From contig NC_060957.1 in assembly GCF_910589235.1 (NCBI RefSeq), positions 1,122,501 through 1,186,500 on the forward strand: DNA of 64,000 bases, in the 5' to 3' direction. Origin of the DNA: Vespa crabro. Taxonomy: Eukaryota; Arthropoda; Insecta; Hymenoptera; Vespidae. Positions 1-11,860 of the stretch are shown here, in pieces. Within the stretch, counting starts at the first letter, position 1; every line of letters starts with the position of its first letter. Under the pieces are notes generated by a model. It ran no database searches. It saw only the letters and a list, made by a program, of their open reading frames with translations, and was not told the DNA's origin. The position numbers and the translations under genes are program-made.

Positions 1-335
1 GTAAACGTCAAAAGATTGTGTGATGTAATACAATGAAAAAGAATAATAATTATCATTGAACGAACGATCTATCGTTCAAATATAAATCCAAATATAAATC
101 CATAAGAATAGCCATTAATTTAATGTAAGGAATCGCGCATGGGCCACCCGCCTTGATCATTTTAATTCCTAAGCTCTTCGACGGTGATATTTCATCCGTA
201 TGAGACATAGGCCAACGATTTAGGCCTTAGGCAGTAGTAGTTATTAGTATAACCCTATCCTCCTCTCGTTCCCTCCCATCTCTGTGCATCTCCTCGCAGT
301 ATCCAACCTTCTTTCTATCCTTACGTTTCTTATTA

Positions 336-370
<35 letters not shown>

Positions 371-1901
371 CCTCTCCTTATTTCTCTTCTGTTATTTGTT
401 CGATCTTCCGCGAGACGCCCACACGCGTTTCTCCAACGTGGAAGATCGCTATCGTTATTCTCGAGTTAACGATTTGAAAACATCCGTGGTGATCATCGAA
501 AGGGCTTCGCTAATGATCGAATATCTCGACGAAAGAAAGAAAGAACGGATAAATAATATTTACGATGTTGCAAAGGCTATGGCCGTAGGCTGCTGTTAAA
601 AGTAAAAAAAAGAAGAAAAAAAAAATAGAAACAAAATAAATAAATAGAAAAAAAGTAGAAGGGTGGAAAAAAAAGGGAGGAAGCGGAGGAAGAATGGAAC
701 GTAGAAGGGATCGGGGATGGGGATGGGGGGGTTGGGAGGCAAAGAAAGCAACGTGCAAGAAGCCGAGTTTCTAGGCGAAGTGTATACGAGTTCGAAACAA
801 CTAAAGGAGTACGTGCAACCTCTCGCAGGTTTCCGATCAGCCCTGGGCTTCGTCGTGCTAAAGCAACTGTAATAAATTAGAGAGCATGGGTGGCCTCTTA
901 GGTATCGGTGAACGTTCGATTCTCTCAACATAGAGTCTTATAGAAGGGCCGACCTTTGCTCTCTATTCTAAATCTTAAATGTTTCGTTTTATATCAAATA
1001 ATTTTATTTTATTTTCCATTCGATGAAGAATAAGGAGATATGATGAAGAATTTGTCAGTGTGTAAACTTTGATACGTAATTAAAAATTTGAATCAAATCA
1101 TCAAGTCATCGTAAGCTTCACCATAAATAAATGGAATTAAATATTATTGAAATATATCTGTGGTGTAGTTTGAAGTTATTTGAAAAAATAAAAAAAGAAA
1201 AAAAAAAAAAAAAAAGATAGGAAAAAGAGAAAAAAGAGAAAATTTATTTTCGTTTCAAGGACACAACTCTTACTTTCATACAAATCGATCGAAAATTACT
1301 TTCCTCTAATCTCTTGTATATCTCGTTGGAAATCTGCTACCGCAATTCATTCTTATTGCTTTACGACATGCAAATCCTTGCGCATTCTATTAGTCTATCC
1401 ACTCTCGATCCTTTCACCGGCTCGCATGCCATTCTACGTGGTTACTTTCATTCTCGTTGATACCTTCCCTCTCCGTCGTATCGATCATACTAACCGATAT
1501 ACACACACACACACACATATAAACATACATAAAGTATAACCTAAATGCTTCATATATTTATTTCTATCTTATTCAACTTCTTCTATTCATAATCAAGAAC
1601 TATATATGTAAACTAGATATATAAACACATACTATCGTCATTGATTATAGTATTAAAGAATTTATACGTCGTTTAATATTATTATTTGATAATCTCTTGG
1701 ATAATTTAATTATGAAATAGAAATTAAATAATATATAACACACCACACTTCCTAGCTGTCTAACATTCTATAATATAGTATTTGTGTTTAAAGTGAATGG
1801 TTAAATGTATAAATCATGAATGAACATTCGCCATCTTATATAAAATCTTACATTAAGATTTTGAGATTTATTATATCGTACGTTAAAAGTCACGTTTATA
1901 T

Positions 1902-1938
<37 letters not shown>

Positions 1939-2580
1939 AAAGGAAAAAGAAAAAAATGTAGACGAAACGTAACGATAAAAGATTAATCGAAGGATATATA
2001 AAATGGATGAAATTTCAAGAGAAATTTTATCGAAGGGGGAATTGATCGTACGAAAGTATTAAAAAAGGATATAAGATCATTATTTAAGAAGGTGAAAGAT
2101 AAAACAAAATAATGAAAGGAGAAATCTTTGAAATTGATAAAGATGTAAACGTTTGAAATTGCTAGTTTTGTAAGTTCCCGTCTCTCAACTCTTCTTTTCT
2201 CATCCTCTCCCTCCCTCCCTCCCTCAAGCTATTTCAAATCCTTCTATCAAGCTCTCTATTTCTCTTATTCCGTCTGTTGTCTTTCTCCTTCTTTACTCTA
2301 GCTTGTTGCGGATATAAACGGAGGCGTTGACTATAAAATAATGAAAATTTATGATCCCCAGTCGGTACGTTCAGGCGAATGGAACGCAAAGGGTACGCAA
2401 TTTGTAGAGCTTTCAGGAAGCTTTGCCACCCCCTCCTCCTCCAACCCCAACCCATAACCTTCTCCATCTCCTCTATTCTCTGATGAAAACGACGAAGCAA
2501 CGGTGACAATTACCAGGAGCCTTCTCGTCCTTCGTTCCGTCTTCCTTTTCTCTTTTAACGTGCATCGTCTTTTCTTAAAT
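1..2580. other. Non-coding: AT-rich filler with scattered simple repeats
   Basis: Holds (CT)14 at 336-363, A-rich tracts near 600-680 and 1190-1215, a pure A34 run at 1903-1936 and a CpG-richer patch at about 2310-2420. An octamer ATGCAAAT lies at 1368-1375. No credible open frame was seen; the frames near 500-930 are Phe/Pro runs from A-rich DNA. Confidence 0.5.
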
Positions 2581-2647
2581 CTCTCTCTCTTTCTCTCTCT
2601 CTCTTTCTCTTCTGTTCTCGTTTCTACATTTACTTTCTTTCTTTCTC

Positions 2648-2650
<3 letters not shown>

Positions 2651-2700
<50 letters not shown>
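2651..2700 (+). repeat. (CT)25 microsatellite
   Basis: Uninterrupted, preceded by 70 bases of CTTT-type pyrimidine tract. Confidence 0.95.
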
Positions 2701-2703
<3 letters not shown>

Positions 2704-2724
2704 ACTCTCTCTCCATGTACTTAC

Positions 2725-2819
2725 CTCAGCAGACCTCCGTTACAGGTATTTCCGTTTTATCACCGTAAATGGATAGACACCTTGATGTACTTTGCTGCTC
2801 GTTTACACCAAGGCAGCTT
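2725..2819 (-). other. Exon-shaped segment, minus strand (95 bp)
   Basis: On the minus strand a pyrimidine-rich acceptor (GCTTTGCTTTTTAG, exon starting at 2819) and a consensus donor (GAG/GTAAGT, last exon base 2725) bracket 95 bp of unique sequence. One frame is open for 30 codons (SCLGVNEQQSTSRCLSIYGD and onward) and stops at TGA one base before the donor. A conventional internal coding exon is therefore unlikely. A non-coding or poison-type exon would fit. The strong donor is followed by the long (GA)n tract at 2651-2700, which would lie at the start of the intron. Confidence 0.17.
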
Positions 2820-2999
2820 CTAAAAAGCAAAGCTTACAATGTACCATTTACGTAATCCCGTTTTTGCATCCAATTTAACGGAATTTACTACAATCGTATT
2901 TACGTTATATGAAATAATCGAAATTGTGACGAACAGTAGAAAGTTCGAACAGTGTGAACTTACGCTCGTGAGGGCGAATATTCTTCGAGGAATAAACGA

Positions 3000-3003
<4 letters not shown>

Positions 3004-3050
<47 letters not shown>

Positions 3051-3089
3051 CATACACACGTACACACGAGCCCGTATACACACATATAA

Positions 3090-3135
<46 letters not shown>
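3004..3135 (+). repeat. Paired (TA)n tracts
   Basis: Two (TA)n tracts (3006-3046 and 3092-3134) flank a CA-rich spacer; on either strand they read as Tyr/Ile runs. Confidence 0.95.
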
Positions 3136-3138
<3 letters not shown>

Positions 3139-3139
3139 G

Positions 3140-4949
3140 GTACATATAATATACGTGCGTATGTACACAGACGCTTGAATGCACATACAAAGGCGAGAGT
3201 ATAGTAGATTTTTAAAACGGATTTTTGAATATACGAGAGTGGGCAAGTTTGCAATGGGCGATACGACGGCGTGCAATAAGAGATAGAGAGCTTGCACCAA
3301 TCGAACGAGTGCCACGAGCTTTCTATATTCCGTTCGTATCTACCGTGAATAGTTTATATTCGCCCATGGAATAAGGAATAAGCGGTTTGTTCGCACGTGA
3401 GTGCTTCCAATACGACGGCATGCGTGGATTTGAATACAAAGCAAAATCGGCAAACGTTCAACATGGGGGCACGTAAAAAGGTAATCGATATAAATAAAGA
3501 AGGATTTAAAGTTACCGAATATGTATATATGTATGTATGTACATGTATGTATGTGTGTGTGTGTTTGTATGTATCTGTACGTATTTGTATGTGCTTGAAG
3601 ATTACTATACTTGTTAACATTCATCGTTGTATCGTACGATTTAATGAGAGATTCACGATTTTCGCTTAGACAATTCTTTCTACCTTTTACTATATAATTA
3701 ATTCATTCTATTTCTTTTCTCGTTAATACTAACAAACGTTGAAGATAATGAAATGGATATTTTTAGTATGATACAAGTTATATCGTTTGTATTAGATATA
3801 ATGTTATATAAGCGAAATGAAAATGTTCTCGCAGGACACGCACGTAGAAATGTTCGTTCGTTTCAATCTCGAAAGCTCTTCTATTCACCAATGAAATTTG
3901 TCTTGTACTTGAATGCACCTTTGATATCCATTGATCCCGTTGATTTTTCACAAACGACGTTAAAACTCGCATCGTGGAATAAATCGGACGAACTTTTTCC
4001 TAATCGAAAATGAAAATAATAGGATCATATCGTGGCACTCCTTTTTTTTTTTTCTTCTTCTTCTTCTCTCCTTCTTCTTCTCTTTTTTTCTTTTTTTTTT
4101 TTTATTTTGAATTAAACTGCGAGATGAGAGGAAAAAGAGCGAGAGAGAAGAAAAAAAGAAAAATAGAAATGATATATTTCACATCCAATCGACTTTCATC
4201 GGCTAACTTTTTATCTCTCATTCATATTTTTATTATTAAACGCGTGATAATAATACTTATATTTATTATATGTAATAAATGAGATAACGAGAGAAAGTGA
4301 GTTAGAGAGAGAGACAGAGAGAGAGAGAGAGAGGTAAACTCTCATATCCATCATTGACAGCAAGAGGAAAAGAGCGAAGCTCCGTTAAACCGCGCACCCG
4401 TTCGCCTATTGGCTCGTTTTAATTTGTACGTTCCGCGTCATGGACCTCGGCGATAATTACATGATCGCTGTCACATGTCCAGGATATTAAAACAGTTACG
4501 TTTAATTAAAGGCCGACGAATTACCGATTCTCGATACACGCGGTACTGGATCGTTTTCTCTCGGACCATCTCTCTCTCTCTCTCCCTCCAACTAATGCCC
4601 ATTTTCACTAGTTTCTCTCCATTTTCCGAAAAAGTTCAACTCCCTCATTTTTTTCATTCCAATGTCGCTCTACCATTTATCACTCCGGTCCGAAATTAAA
4701 ATTTTTTTTTTTTAACGACATAGCTCACGATAATCATCATCATGTCGACTTACACTCACACGCATACTTATCTACCTGAAATATCTGCAATATCGTTTAA
4801 TTTATTGAGAGAGTATAATAATAATTTGACGTTTTTCGAGATTACCAGGATAGTCGGTAGTTGATTCGTCGTATATTTCTCAACGTTGATTTTAAACGTA
4901 CGCGCTCTTCGCAAACTCAAAATTCTCCGTTTGGTCGAATTGGTTGGTC

Positions 4950-4998
<49 letters not shown>

Positions 4999-5540
4999 GA
5001 CGCGCGCGCACCGACATAAATTTTCACTCAGCGGAACGCCGTACCTAAACCTCCTCCCTCCACCCACCCTCACCCCGCCCGCAATGAAATATTGAATATC
5101 ACGCAATTTGCAACGCGAACGGCCGAGGAACGTAATTCAAATGGTTTTATTAAATCGCAGCGTACTTGATTAATGTCAATCACTCGTAATATAATCGAGA
5201 ACGCGCACGGAATCGTCGCGCTCGATTCGTTAGTACGGTTATTAATGCATTTCTCGTAGCTCGTGTAAATGCAAAGGGGAAACAATGTTTCTTCGTTATA
5301 TTAAATAACTCGTGATATTTAGAAAATGGACCGTAAGAAAGAAAGATAGAAAAAGTTGAAGATGAAATGGGTGGGAGCGGGGCTGGGGGTGGGGAGTGAA
5401 GGAGTAAAGGTGAAGGATGGCAAGGATAAAAGGGATGCATAAAGAAATTTTTTTCTTAGATATAATTTGATCGAAGGTATCCATAGAATCTGTCGTTTGC
5501 GTCGTTCATATAAAAAGTAAATTAATTACACGCTTATTGA
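3140..5540. other. Non-coding apart from the motif patch at 4.4 kb
   Basis: Contains TATG/TGTG repeats at 3525-3590, T/C tracts at 4040-4105, (GA)n at 4305-4333, (TA)n at 4952-4996 and unique sequence of unknown role. The 86-codon frame at 3753-4013 has no recognisable feature and is probably chance. Confidence 0.5.
4380..4500. promoter_or_regulatory. Enhancer-like patch: CCAAT-type, homeodomain and TALE-like motifs
   Basis: Unique, CpG-containing sequence between repeats. It carries ATTGG (4408-4412, inverted CCAAT), TAATTA (4454-4459, homeodomain core), CTGTCA (4468-4473, complement of the Meis/Homothorax site TGACAG) and an overlapping CACATG E-box (4472-4477). The clustering is seen directly; a regulatory role is inferred. 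Confidence 0.2.
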
Positions 5541-5542
5541 AA

Positions 5543-5998
5543 TTAAAATTTGACAGGCCATGACAAATTTTGAAACATTTGAAATACGAAATGATGAATA
5601 GTCCGAATGATTATACATGGATGGAATGTTTCTTGTTCGAAGAACATCGTATTCTTCGGTATGTTTGTCCTTTTTAAACATACATATAAACGTGCTACTT
5701 CTAAAAGTCTTTTAAGATATTCATTATACAAAAGAATCATTCGTTTCGTGTTCATATGTTTTATATGTATTAACGTTAGAACGAGACGAAAAGGGTTCAG
5801 AGTTGTACCGGTTTCTCTACGATTAAATACATGTTCAAACGATGAGGAAAGGGCCTTTATAGCGTTTGTTCGTTGATCTCCGAGGATAAATTGGGTCGGC
5901 TGAAATCTACATTTATACATCGTGGGCAAGATAAATGAATCCTCGTTAGGACGAGCACGATGAACCCTCGTTTGCATGATTTCGTGGCTCTCGATCAA
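5543..5998 (-). CDS. 151-codon unique-sequence ORF, function unknown
   Basis: This is the longest open frame in the window that contains no simple repeat. It has 151 codons on the minus strand, beginning MIESHEIMQTRVHRARPNED and ending at 5543. Composition is mixed, with Arg, His, Ile, Leu and Phe, and hydrophobic stretches that are too interrupted to be clear membrane helices. I recognise no motif. For AT-rich sequence of this length roughly one such frame is expected by chance across six frames. The opposite strand is also open for 89 codons over the same bases (5607-5876), and its codons are not visibly GC-biased at third positions. Most likely spurious; listed because it is the best of its kind. 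Confidence 0.1.
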   Translation of the reverse strand: MIESHEIMQTRVHRARPNEDSFILPTMYKCRFQPTQFILGDQRTNAIKALSSSFEHVFNRRETGTTLNPFRLVLTLIHIKHMNTKRMILLYNEYLKRLLEVARLYVCLKRTNIPKNTMFFEQETFHPCIIIRTIHHFVFQMFQNLSWPVKF

Positions 5999-6031
5999 AG
6001 TGAAACTTCCCGACTTCTCGATGTCGAGCTC

Positions 6032-6032
<1 letters not shown>

Positions 6033-6108
<76 letters not shown>

Positions 6109-6119
6109 TGCATGCATAT
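6033..6119 (+). repeat. (TA)n followed by (TATG)n
   Basis: TA24 at 6033-6080, then TATG units to 6119 with a CATGCATG end. Confidence 0.95.
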
Positions 6120-7291
6120 GTATATGTATTGAAGCATTCGAGTCTGAACTTGCCTGATCAGGCGAGTTAGAACGAACTAAGCTCTCTTTGTCCTTGTTTA
6201 AAGTTGTAAAGAGCTGTAAAGGTGAGAATCCACATAGATAATGAACAAACACACGTTTGATACTTCCTCTTATTTGCACTTATTTACATAAGATTGTCTA
6301 AAATTTACAATCCAAAAAGAAACAAATAAGCTTACTCCTTAATTATGTTGCACCCATGTAGTTGTAAGAAATTATTTCTCATTCGTTTTGAATTATTTTA
6401 GACGATACGTGTCATTAAGAAGAATTTTAATCTTTGGGTAATAAGAAACTTTCGAATTCACTTATATATTCAAACGAGAAACTATATCTTGCGTGGTCAA
6501 AGATAGAGAGCAAGAGAGAGAGAGAGAAAGAGAGAAATGTTTTCTTTTTTCTTGTAATGTATTTTATAAGTTTGACTCAAATTTTTTCAAATCTACATTT
6601 ACTTTTTCACTTTTCTTTCTTCCCGTTCTCTTTAATCCGTTCGTTTATGAAACTAAATGCAATTAATCAATATTCATGAAATCATAAATATTATACACTT
6701 AAATAAAACTGTTCTTTGAACATTTTCACGCTTCAATCCTTTTCTTCGCTGATTTTGTCATTGGTTAAATTTTTTCAATGCTCTGAAGCCATAAAACATA
6801 TAAAAATATATATTTATATATATGCGCACAATATATAACGAAAATTATACTTTCACAGATTCATGTGTTTTGAATTTCATTGATACTTTGAACTATAAGA
6901 GAATATTCGTACTTAAAAGGTTCTTTCATCTAATTTGAAGAGAAGAAAGAAAAAAAAAAAAAACAAATAATCGAGTTCCTCATTAAACTTTTTATTATAT
7001 TGTTTTTAAATATAATATAAACGATAAAGAAAATTTATCTATCATGCAATGAAAAGATAATAATAGCAATGGAATCATATTGAATAAAAAAAAAAAACTA
7101 TTCTTCCTACTAGATATCTTTTTTTTTTTATTTATTCCATTTGTTATATCGAAAGAAATTATGAATCCAATACGATATACAATTGTAAGTAATTTTCTCT
7201 TTTGAAAAAGCGATTAAATTAATACGATAATAACAATGATTATATATATTAATGGGGATAAAAATGATCGTGATTAAAAAGATAGAAAGAG

Positions 7292-7328
<37 letters not shown>

Positions 7329-7596
7329 TGAAGAACTTCGCTTTTCGTTTTGCACGCGATCCGTTCATTGATACTCAACTAATTCCATAACTATAGTTTA
7401 GAAAGTAGCTGTATAATTGTTACAGGACTAATTAATACTAAACTGTATATTGGATGTATTGGAAAAAAAAAAAATAATAGTATGAAATCTTTTCTGTCAT
7501 CGAAGTCACACATTCATGAATCGATGATGATATGCCATTTGAAGCACGCACGAATTCACTCACGCGAACGTACACGCATACATGCATTTTGCAATG

Positions 7597-7647
<51 letters not shown>

Positions 7648-8410
7648 TGTACGATACGTAGTGCGGAAATGCAACGTTAATTAACGAAGAGTCTCCCTAC
7701 GTGGTGCGAGAAAGTCCTGTTCTTGTACCCTACAACCGGAACCGGATGTTTCAGTCGTCTCTTGTGTGTGCGCGCGCGCGTGTGTGTGTATGTTTTTTCT
7801 TTTTTTTTTTTTTCCTTCTTCTCCCTTTAACCACCCACCCCTCCCATTTGCCGGATATCATGCCCGTATCTGACTTTGACCGTGACTCAGCTGGGTAACG
7901 GCATTTAAAAACTGCTTTTACTAAGGGAAGGAAATAAAGAGTGAGAAAATGATAAAAAAAAAAAAAAAAAAAAAAAAAGAAAAAAAAGAAAAAAAGAAAA
8001 ATGAATTGATAAAAGACAGATAATATCACGTTATTACGTTAAGTCCTTAGATTTTCTAAAATGTCAATGAAATCTAAAAATATTAATGCATATAATAATT
8101 AATGCATCTTCCAATGATATTCTTGTATACATTTGAATGATCCTTGTCACTGAATGATATTATTCGCTTTTGTGACTGACAAGTGTAAGATAATCTTATG
8201 ATAATTCATCGTTACAATTTTGTTCTATTTCTTTTTTATTATTAGTTCATAAAATATATATATATATAATATTGTAATCGTTAAAAAAGAAATAATGATA
8301 CAAATTTTTCATCCCCCTTTTGTTCTTTGTATAAACATTATTATATTTTTTTCATTCGTATAGATATTTATATTTAATATTAAAGAGAAAACATTCGTAT
8401 ATATATATAT
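6120..8410. other. Non-coding: AT-rich, simple repeats
   Basis: A perfect 12-base palindrome GCCTGATCAGGC lies at 6152-6163 and a donor-like AAG/GTGAGA at 6222. Repeats are (GA)n at 7292-7326, (TA)n at 7604-7645, GT/GC alternation at 7765-7785 and A-rich runs at 7952-7999. No credible gene. Confidence 0.5.
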
Positions 8411-8418
8411 ATATAAAA

Positions 8419-8803
8419 TATTCATAAAGTATAAGGCCAAATTACATATTACTAAGGTCAAATAGATAAAAAAAAAAGTTTATAAAAAATTATCTCCACA
8501 AGTGCTCTATCAAATATAAGAAATATTTGAAAAATTTTTCCCCTCTGGAAGAATATAGATTTCCATTCGTCGAATTAGTGATTGCAAAATACTTTTTAAT
8601 ATTCCAACTCTATTGAAAATAATGGTAAATTCATTTTGTATGCATTCCTAAAATTCACTTTTTATTTTCATCGTATTTTTGTAAATCAATTCTTTTGTGT
8701 AACCTCATAAATAGGAATCCAAAGGAAAAAGAAAAAAACAGAAAGAAAGAATACGGCAATCATTAATTCGACGAATGGAAATAAATCATAAATATTTTTA
8801 AAA

Positions 8804-8838
<35 letters not shown>

Positions 8839-8946
8839 GATAAAGCATTTTAAAGATAAGTTAATATGAATTATTTTCATCTATTGTATTTGACTTCAGT
8901 AATACGTAGTATTAGTTTGGTCCCATATTTTTTGGACACCTCGTAT
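8419..8946 (-). mobile_element. MITE-like element, copy A (long terminal inverted repeats)
   Basis: About 530 bp whose two ends are imperfect inverted repeats of at least 90 bases (for example TATTACTAAGGTCAAAT on the left against the complement of ATTTGACTTCAGTAATA on the right). The outer right terminus reads GGTCCCATATTTTTTGGACA then CCTCGTATA. TA dinucleotides flank both ends. The inside has no transposase frame, so it is non-autonomous. It aligns along its whole length with the element at 22315-22903 in reverse orientation. The TA-flanked ends and GGTGTCC-type terminus suggest mobilisation by a Tc1/mariner transposase; this is inferred. Confidence 0.7.
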
Positions 8947-9276
8947 ACGTATGTATGTCGAGTTATTCGCTAATCGGTTTCACCTTTCTTCCTTTTTTTT
9001 TTTCTTTTCTTTTTTTTTTAACTTCTTTTCTTTGACAAATGTCCACCGTCGTCAAAAAATATTTTGTTTAATTGCATATTTCAACGTATTAATTTGGTCC
9101 CATACTTTTTGGACACCCCGTATACGTATGTATGTCGAATTATTCGCTGATCGGTTTCATCTTTCTTCTTTCTTTTTCTTTTCTTTTTTTTTTCTTTTTT
9201 TTTTCTTTTACTTCTTTTCTTTGACGAATGTCCACCGTCGTCAAAAAATATTTTGTTTAATTGTATATTTCAACGT
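8911..9276 (+). repeat. Tandem duplication of a MITE end plus flank (177 and 189 bp units)
   Basis: Unit 1 is 8911-9087 and unit 2 is 9088-9276. Each starts with the ATTARTTTGGTCCCATA terminus of the MITE family, includes the next 90 bases and a T/C-rich tract, and ends TTGTTTAATTG...CAACGT. They differ at a handful of positions and in the length of the T/C tract. The duplication joins transposon terminus and host flank, so it post-dates the insertion. Confidence 0.8.
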
Positions 9277-9484
9277 AGATACGTACTACGGATTGGTACA
9301 GACTTGATTCCACAAAATTTGTCTGTCAATATCTTTCGTTTTTCTGAAAAGAACAACTGTTGCATGCGTTGAATAAATGTTCGACAATCATTCAGCCAAT
9401 CCGTCTGCTACCTGCCCATTAATTTATCGCTTGCATTGCTGCGAGCTCGCGTTTGCGTTGTTATCGCGTTTCTTTTGGAGTTCG

Positions 9485-9612
9485 TTCAAGCTCGCGAACG
9501 AACGAATGAACGAACGAGTACATCGTCGTTTTCCACAAGAGAGAACTTTCTCTCTTCTCTCTTTCTCTCATTTTTCCTTCCTTCCTTCCTTCCTTCCTTC
9601 CTTTCTTTCTTT
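9485..9612 (+). repeat. CGAA and CCTT tetranucleotide repeats
   Basis: Imperfect (CGAA)n at 9490-9516 and (CCTT)n at 9569-9603. Confidence 0.9.
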
Positions 9613-9654
9613 ACTATCGCTTATCGATATAATCGCGAATATCGTTTATTAATT

Positions 9655-9685
<31 letters not shown>

Positions 9686-10991
9686 AAAAACGCAGTTTCT
9701 AGTGATTTATTTCGTAAAAAAAAAAAAAAACAAACAAAAAGAAAAGAAAAGGGGGGGCGGGGCGAAAAGGAAAAGAAAAAGAGAAAGAAAAGCAAAAAAT
9801 GTAAATTATCAAAAGATTATCATATTACTGAATTGAATTCACATAAAAATGCATTAATAAATTCAAGGATATTTATCGCGAAATGTATCGCAAGGTTATT
9901 GCTCTTTTTGAAATAAAACGAATTTCGATAACACAATTTCTTATGAATAATAATGAACGAACAAAGAGGATCGATTGGAGGACATAACGACAAAGAAATC
10001 CGATTGCTGGGTAAATGTATACTTACTCTATTGAGTAGGTATCTATACTTGTGTATAAAGGGACCGCGTATGCTAGAAGATAGGTTTGGTCTAGATCGTT
10101 CGATAGTATCGAGAATTACAAAACCGCACATCGATTGCGACTGAAAGGAGAATACTCGATATTGCCATCTAGGAGAGTACACTTTGGAGGAAGTTGCTAT
10201 TAGTCCACAATGAAAACAGGCACACGTATATTTACTACCACTTAAAAAGTTCTCTCTCTCTCTCTCTCTTCCTTTATCTCTTATTTGGAGTCTTCGTTAG
10301 AAGAGGGATGAAAGGCTCTCCCAAAGTAGTTACCCCATAGTACGAATCAGTGGGGTAGTTTGTTACCGGTAACATTAACACCTGGTAGTGACACTCGTCA
10401 CTAACACGCGATACACTTCATTCGGCGCGTGTCGTTTTACTTTTTTTTTTCTTTTTTTTTTTTTTTTTTTCTGTTGTAACCTTTGTACTATCAACGAATA
10501 CATCTTCGAATCATCTTCGATCGTACGAAAGGGAAGAAAAGATAAAATAGATAGAACTATGACGAATCAAACTGAAAGTACGAAGGCATCATTAAGTTAG
10601 AATATCACATATACTAAAAAAAAAAAAACCATGAATAGTCTATTGATGATAACTTCGAACGATTCCGATCATTGCCAATTGTCCAGTCATTGACGCTCCG
10701 ATAATCATCCTAGGCAACCTTCCAATCCCCCAGCGAAACGTCGATTTCCTGGCTACGTTGGAATCTAACAATACCACGTTATTACGTGCTTGTACCTGAA
10801 CAACCAGGAGGAACGATCCGATGAATGTAATATAACGTTTGATCGTTCGTATTGTGTGTTTCCCATCTTCTTCCCCCGTTTCCCCTTCTTTTATGTAATT
10901 CTAACAAAAATGGGAAAATAAAAGGAAATGTGATTTGTCATGGTACAGCGTGAAAATTAAGCCCCTGGAGTTAGTCGGGGGAAAAATTGAA

Positions 10992-11047
<56 letters not shown>

Positions 11048-11500
11048 TAAAGCTGATAACAATCAAGTAATTATTGAAAAACATTAACGATGAAGGTAGG
11101 TCGATAGGTAGATAGGTAGATAGGTAGGAACTTACCCCCCTCAATTAAAATCTCGTAAGCGCTTCGTTTTCTTTCATTCATGATAATTGCAAATTTTATT
11201 GATTCGTTATACAAAAAAAAAAAAAAAAAAAAAAAAGAAAAAAAGGATAGGAATTAGTAAATAAAATACTAATACGTTTAATATTATGAAATATAACATA
11301 TTATGAAATTTCTGTTTTGAAAAAAAAAAAAGTATAAAGAAATATCGTTTACCGAATGTATGTATGTGCATACGTACGTATCGAGATAAAAAGAAATGTG
11401 ACAGGACGGATAATTATGTCGCAATGAAAGATATCGTATCGTTGGGTTGTTCTTACAAATGAACAGGAAAAAGTTCTACTTTTAAACTTCGCGTTTTACG
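9613..11500. other. Non-coding; dyad cluster at 10.33-10.40 kb
   Basis: Besides the dyad cluster this holds a G7 run near 9751, T-rich tracts at 10441-10471, a CpG-containing unique patch at 10660-10830, (AAT)n at 10992-11043, TAGG/TAGA repeats at 11095-11130 and A runs near 11212-11236. The 120-codon minus-strand frame at 9820-10182 shows nothing recognisable. Confidence 0.5.
10328..10403. promoter_or_regulatory. Cluster of three nested dyads
   Basis: Within 76 bp there are an imperfect TACCCC/GGGGTA inverted repeat, a perfect 12-base palindrome GTTACCGGTAAC (10362-10373) and a perfect 7-base-arm dyad TAGTGAC-ACTC-GTCACTA (10386-10403). The patch is GC-richer than its flanks. It could bind dimeric factors or fold into an RNA hairpin. 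Confidence 0.22.
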
Positions 11501-11509
11501 ATCGATTGC

Positions 11510-11641
11510 AGGTCTCTCTCTCTCTCTTTCTCTCTTTCTCTCTCTCTCTCTCTATCTATCTCGGTATATACGATAAACCTACGCTTTCAATGGCGATGTA
11601 TATGTTGCTACCGAACACAGAGAAATTTACACATATAGAAG

Positions 11642-11698
<57 letters not shown>

Positions 11699-11823
11699 GT
11701 ACACTCACATGCTTGCAAGCGTGCAAGCTTTACGAGTTAATGCGACGCGAAAAGCTTTGTAATGCAATAACGACAACGAGCATACCGGGCGTAGCATGTG
11801 ACAAGAGAGAAATAGAGAGAGAA

Positions 11824-11860
<37 letters not shown>
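11510..11860 (+). repeat. Compound block: (CT)n, (TA)n, (GA)n
   Basis: CT tract 11513-11553, (AT)24 11647-11695, GA tract 11813-11855. Opposite-handed CT and GA tracts on either side could pair as an inverted repeat. Confidence 0.9.

Noticed and set aside
1903..1936. A34 run as a retrotransposon tail (also 33609-33637, 7952-7975)
   Set aside because: No target-site duplication or element body was found upstream; homopolymer runs are common throughout.
2733..2750. Plus-strand fused splice site TTACAG/GTATTT as a ratchet point
   Set aside because: CAG triplets 10-15 bases upstream break the AG-free zone and the donor half is weak; the minus strand explains the segment better.
2503..2823. Leu/Ser-rich frames over CT tracts, here and at many other places (for example 19600-20030, 34714-35223, 40296-40812, 52588-53073)
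   Set aside because: Dinucleotide repeats contain no stops, so long frames are guaranteed; composition is entirely repeat-derived.
2820..3315. Tyr/Ile-rich frames over TA tracts, here and at 5946-6279, 11506-11901 and 25831-26294
   Set aside because: (TA)n reads as Tyr-Ile on either strand; the flanks add no recognisable protein.
9820..10182. 120-codon minus-strand frame
   Set aside because: AT-rich, no motif, no start or splice support, and of a length expected by chance; it also overlaps unremarkable filler.
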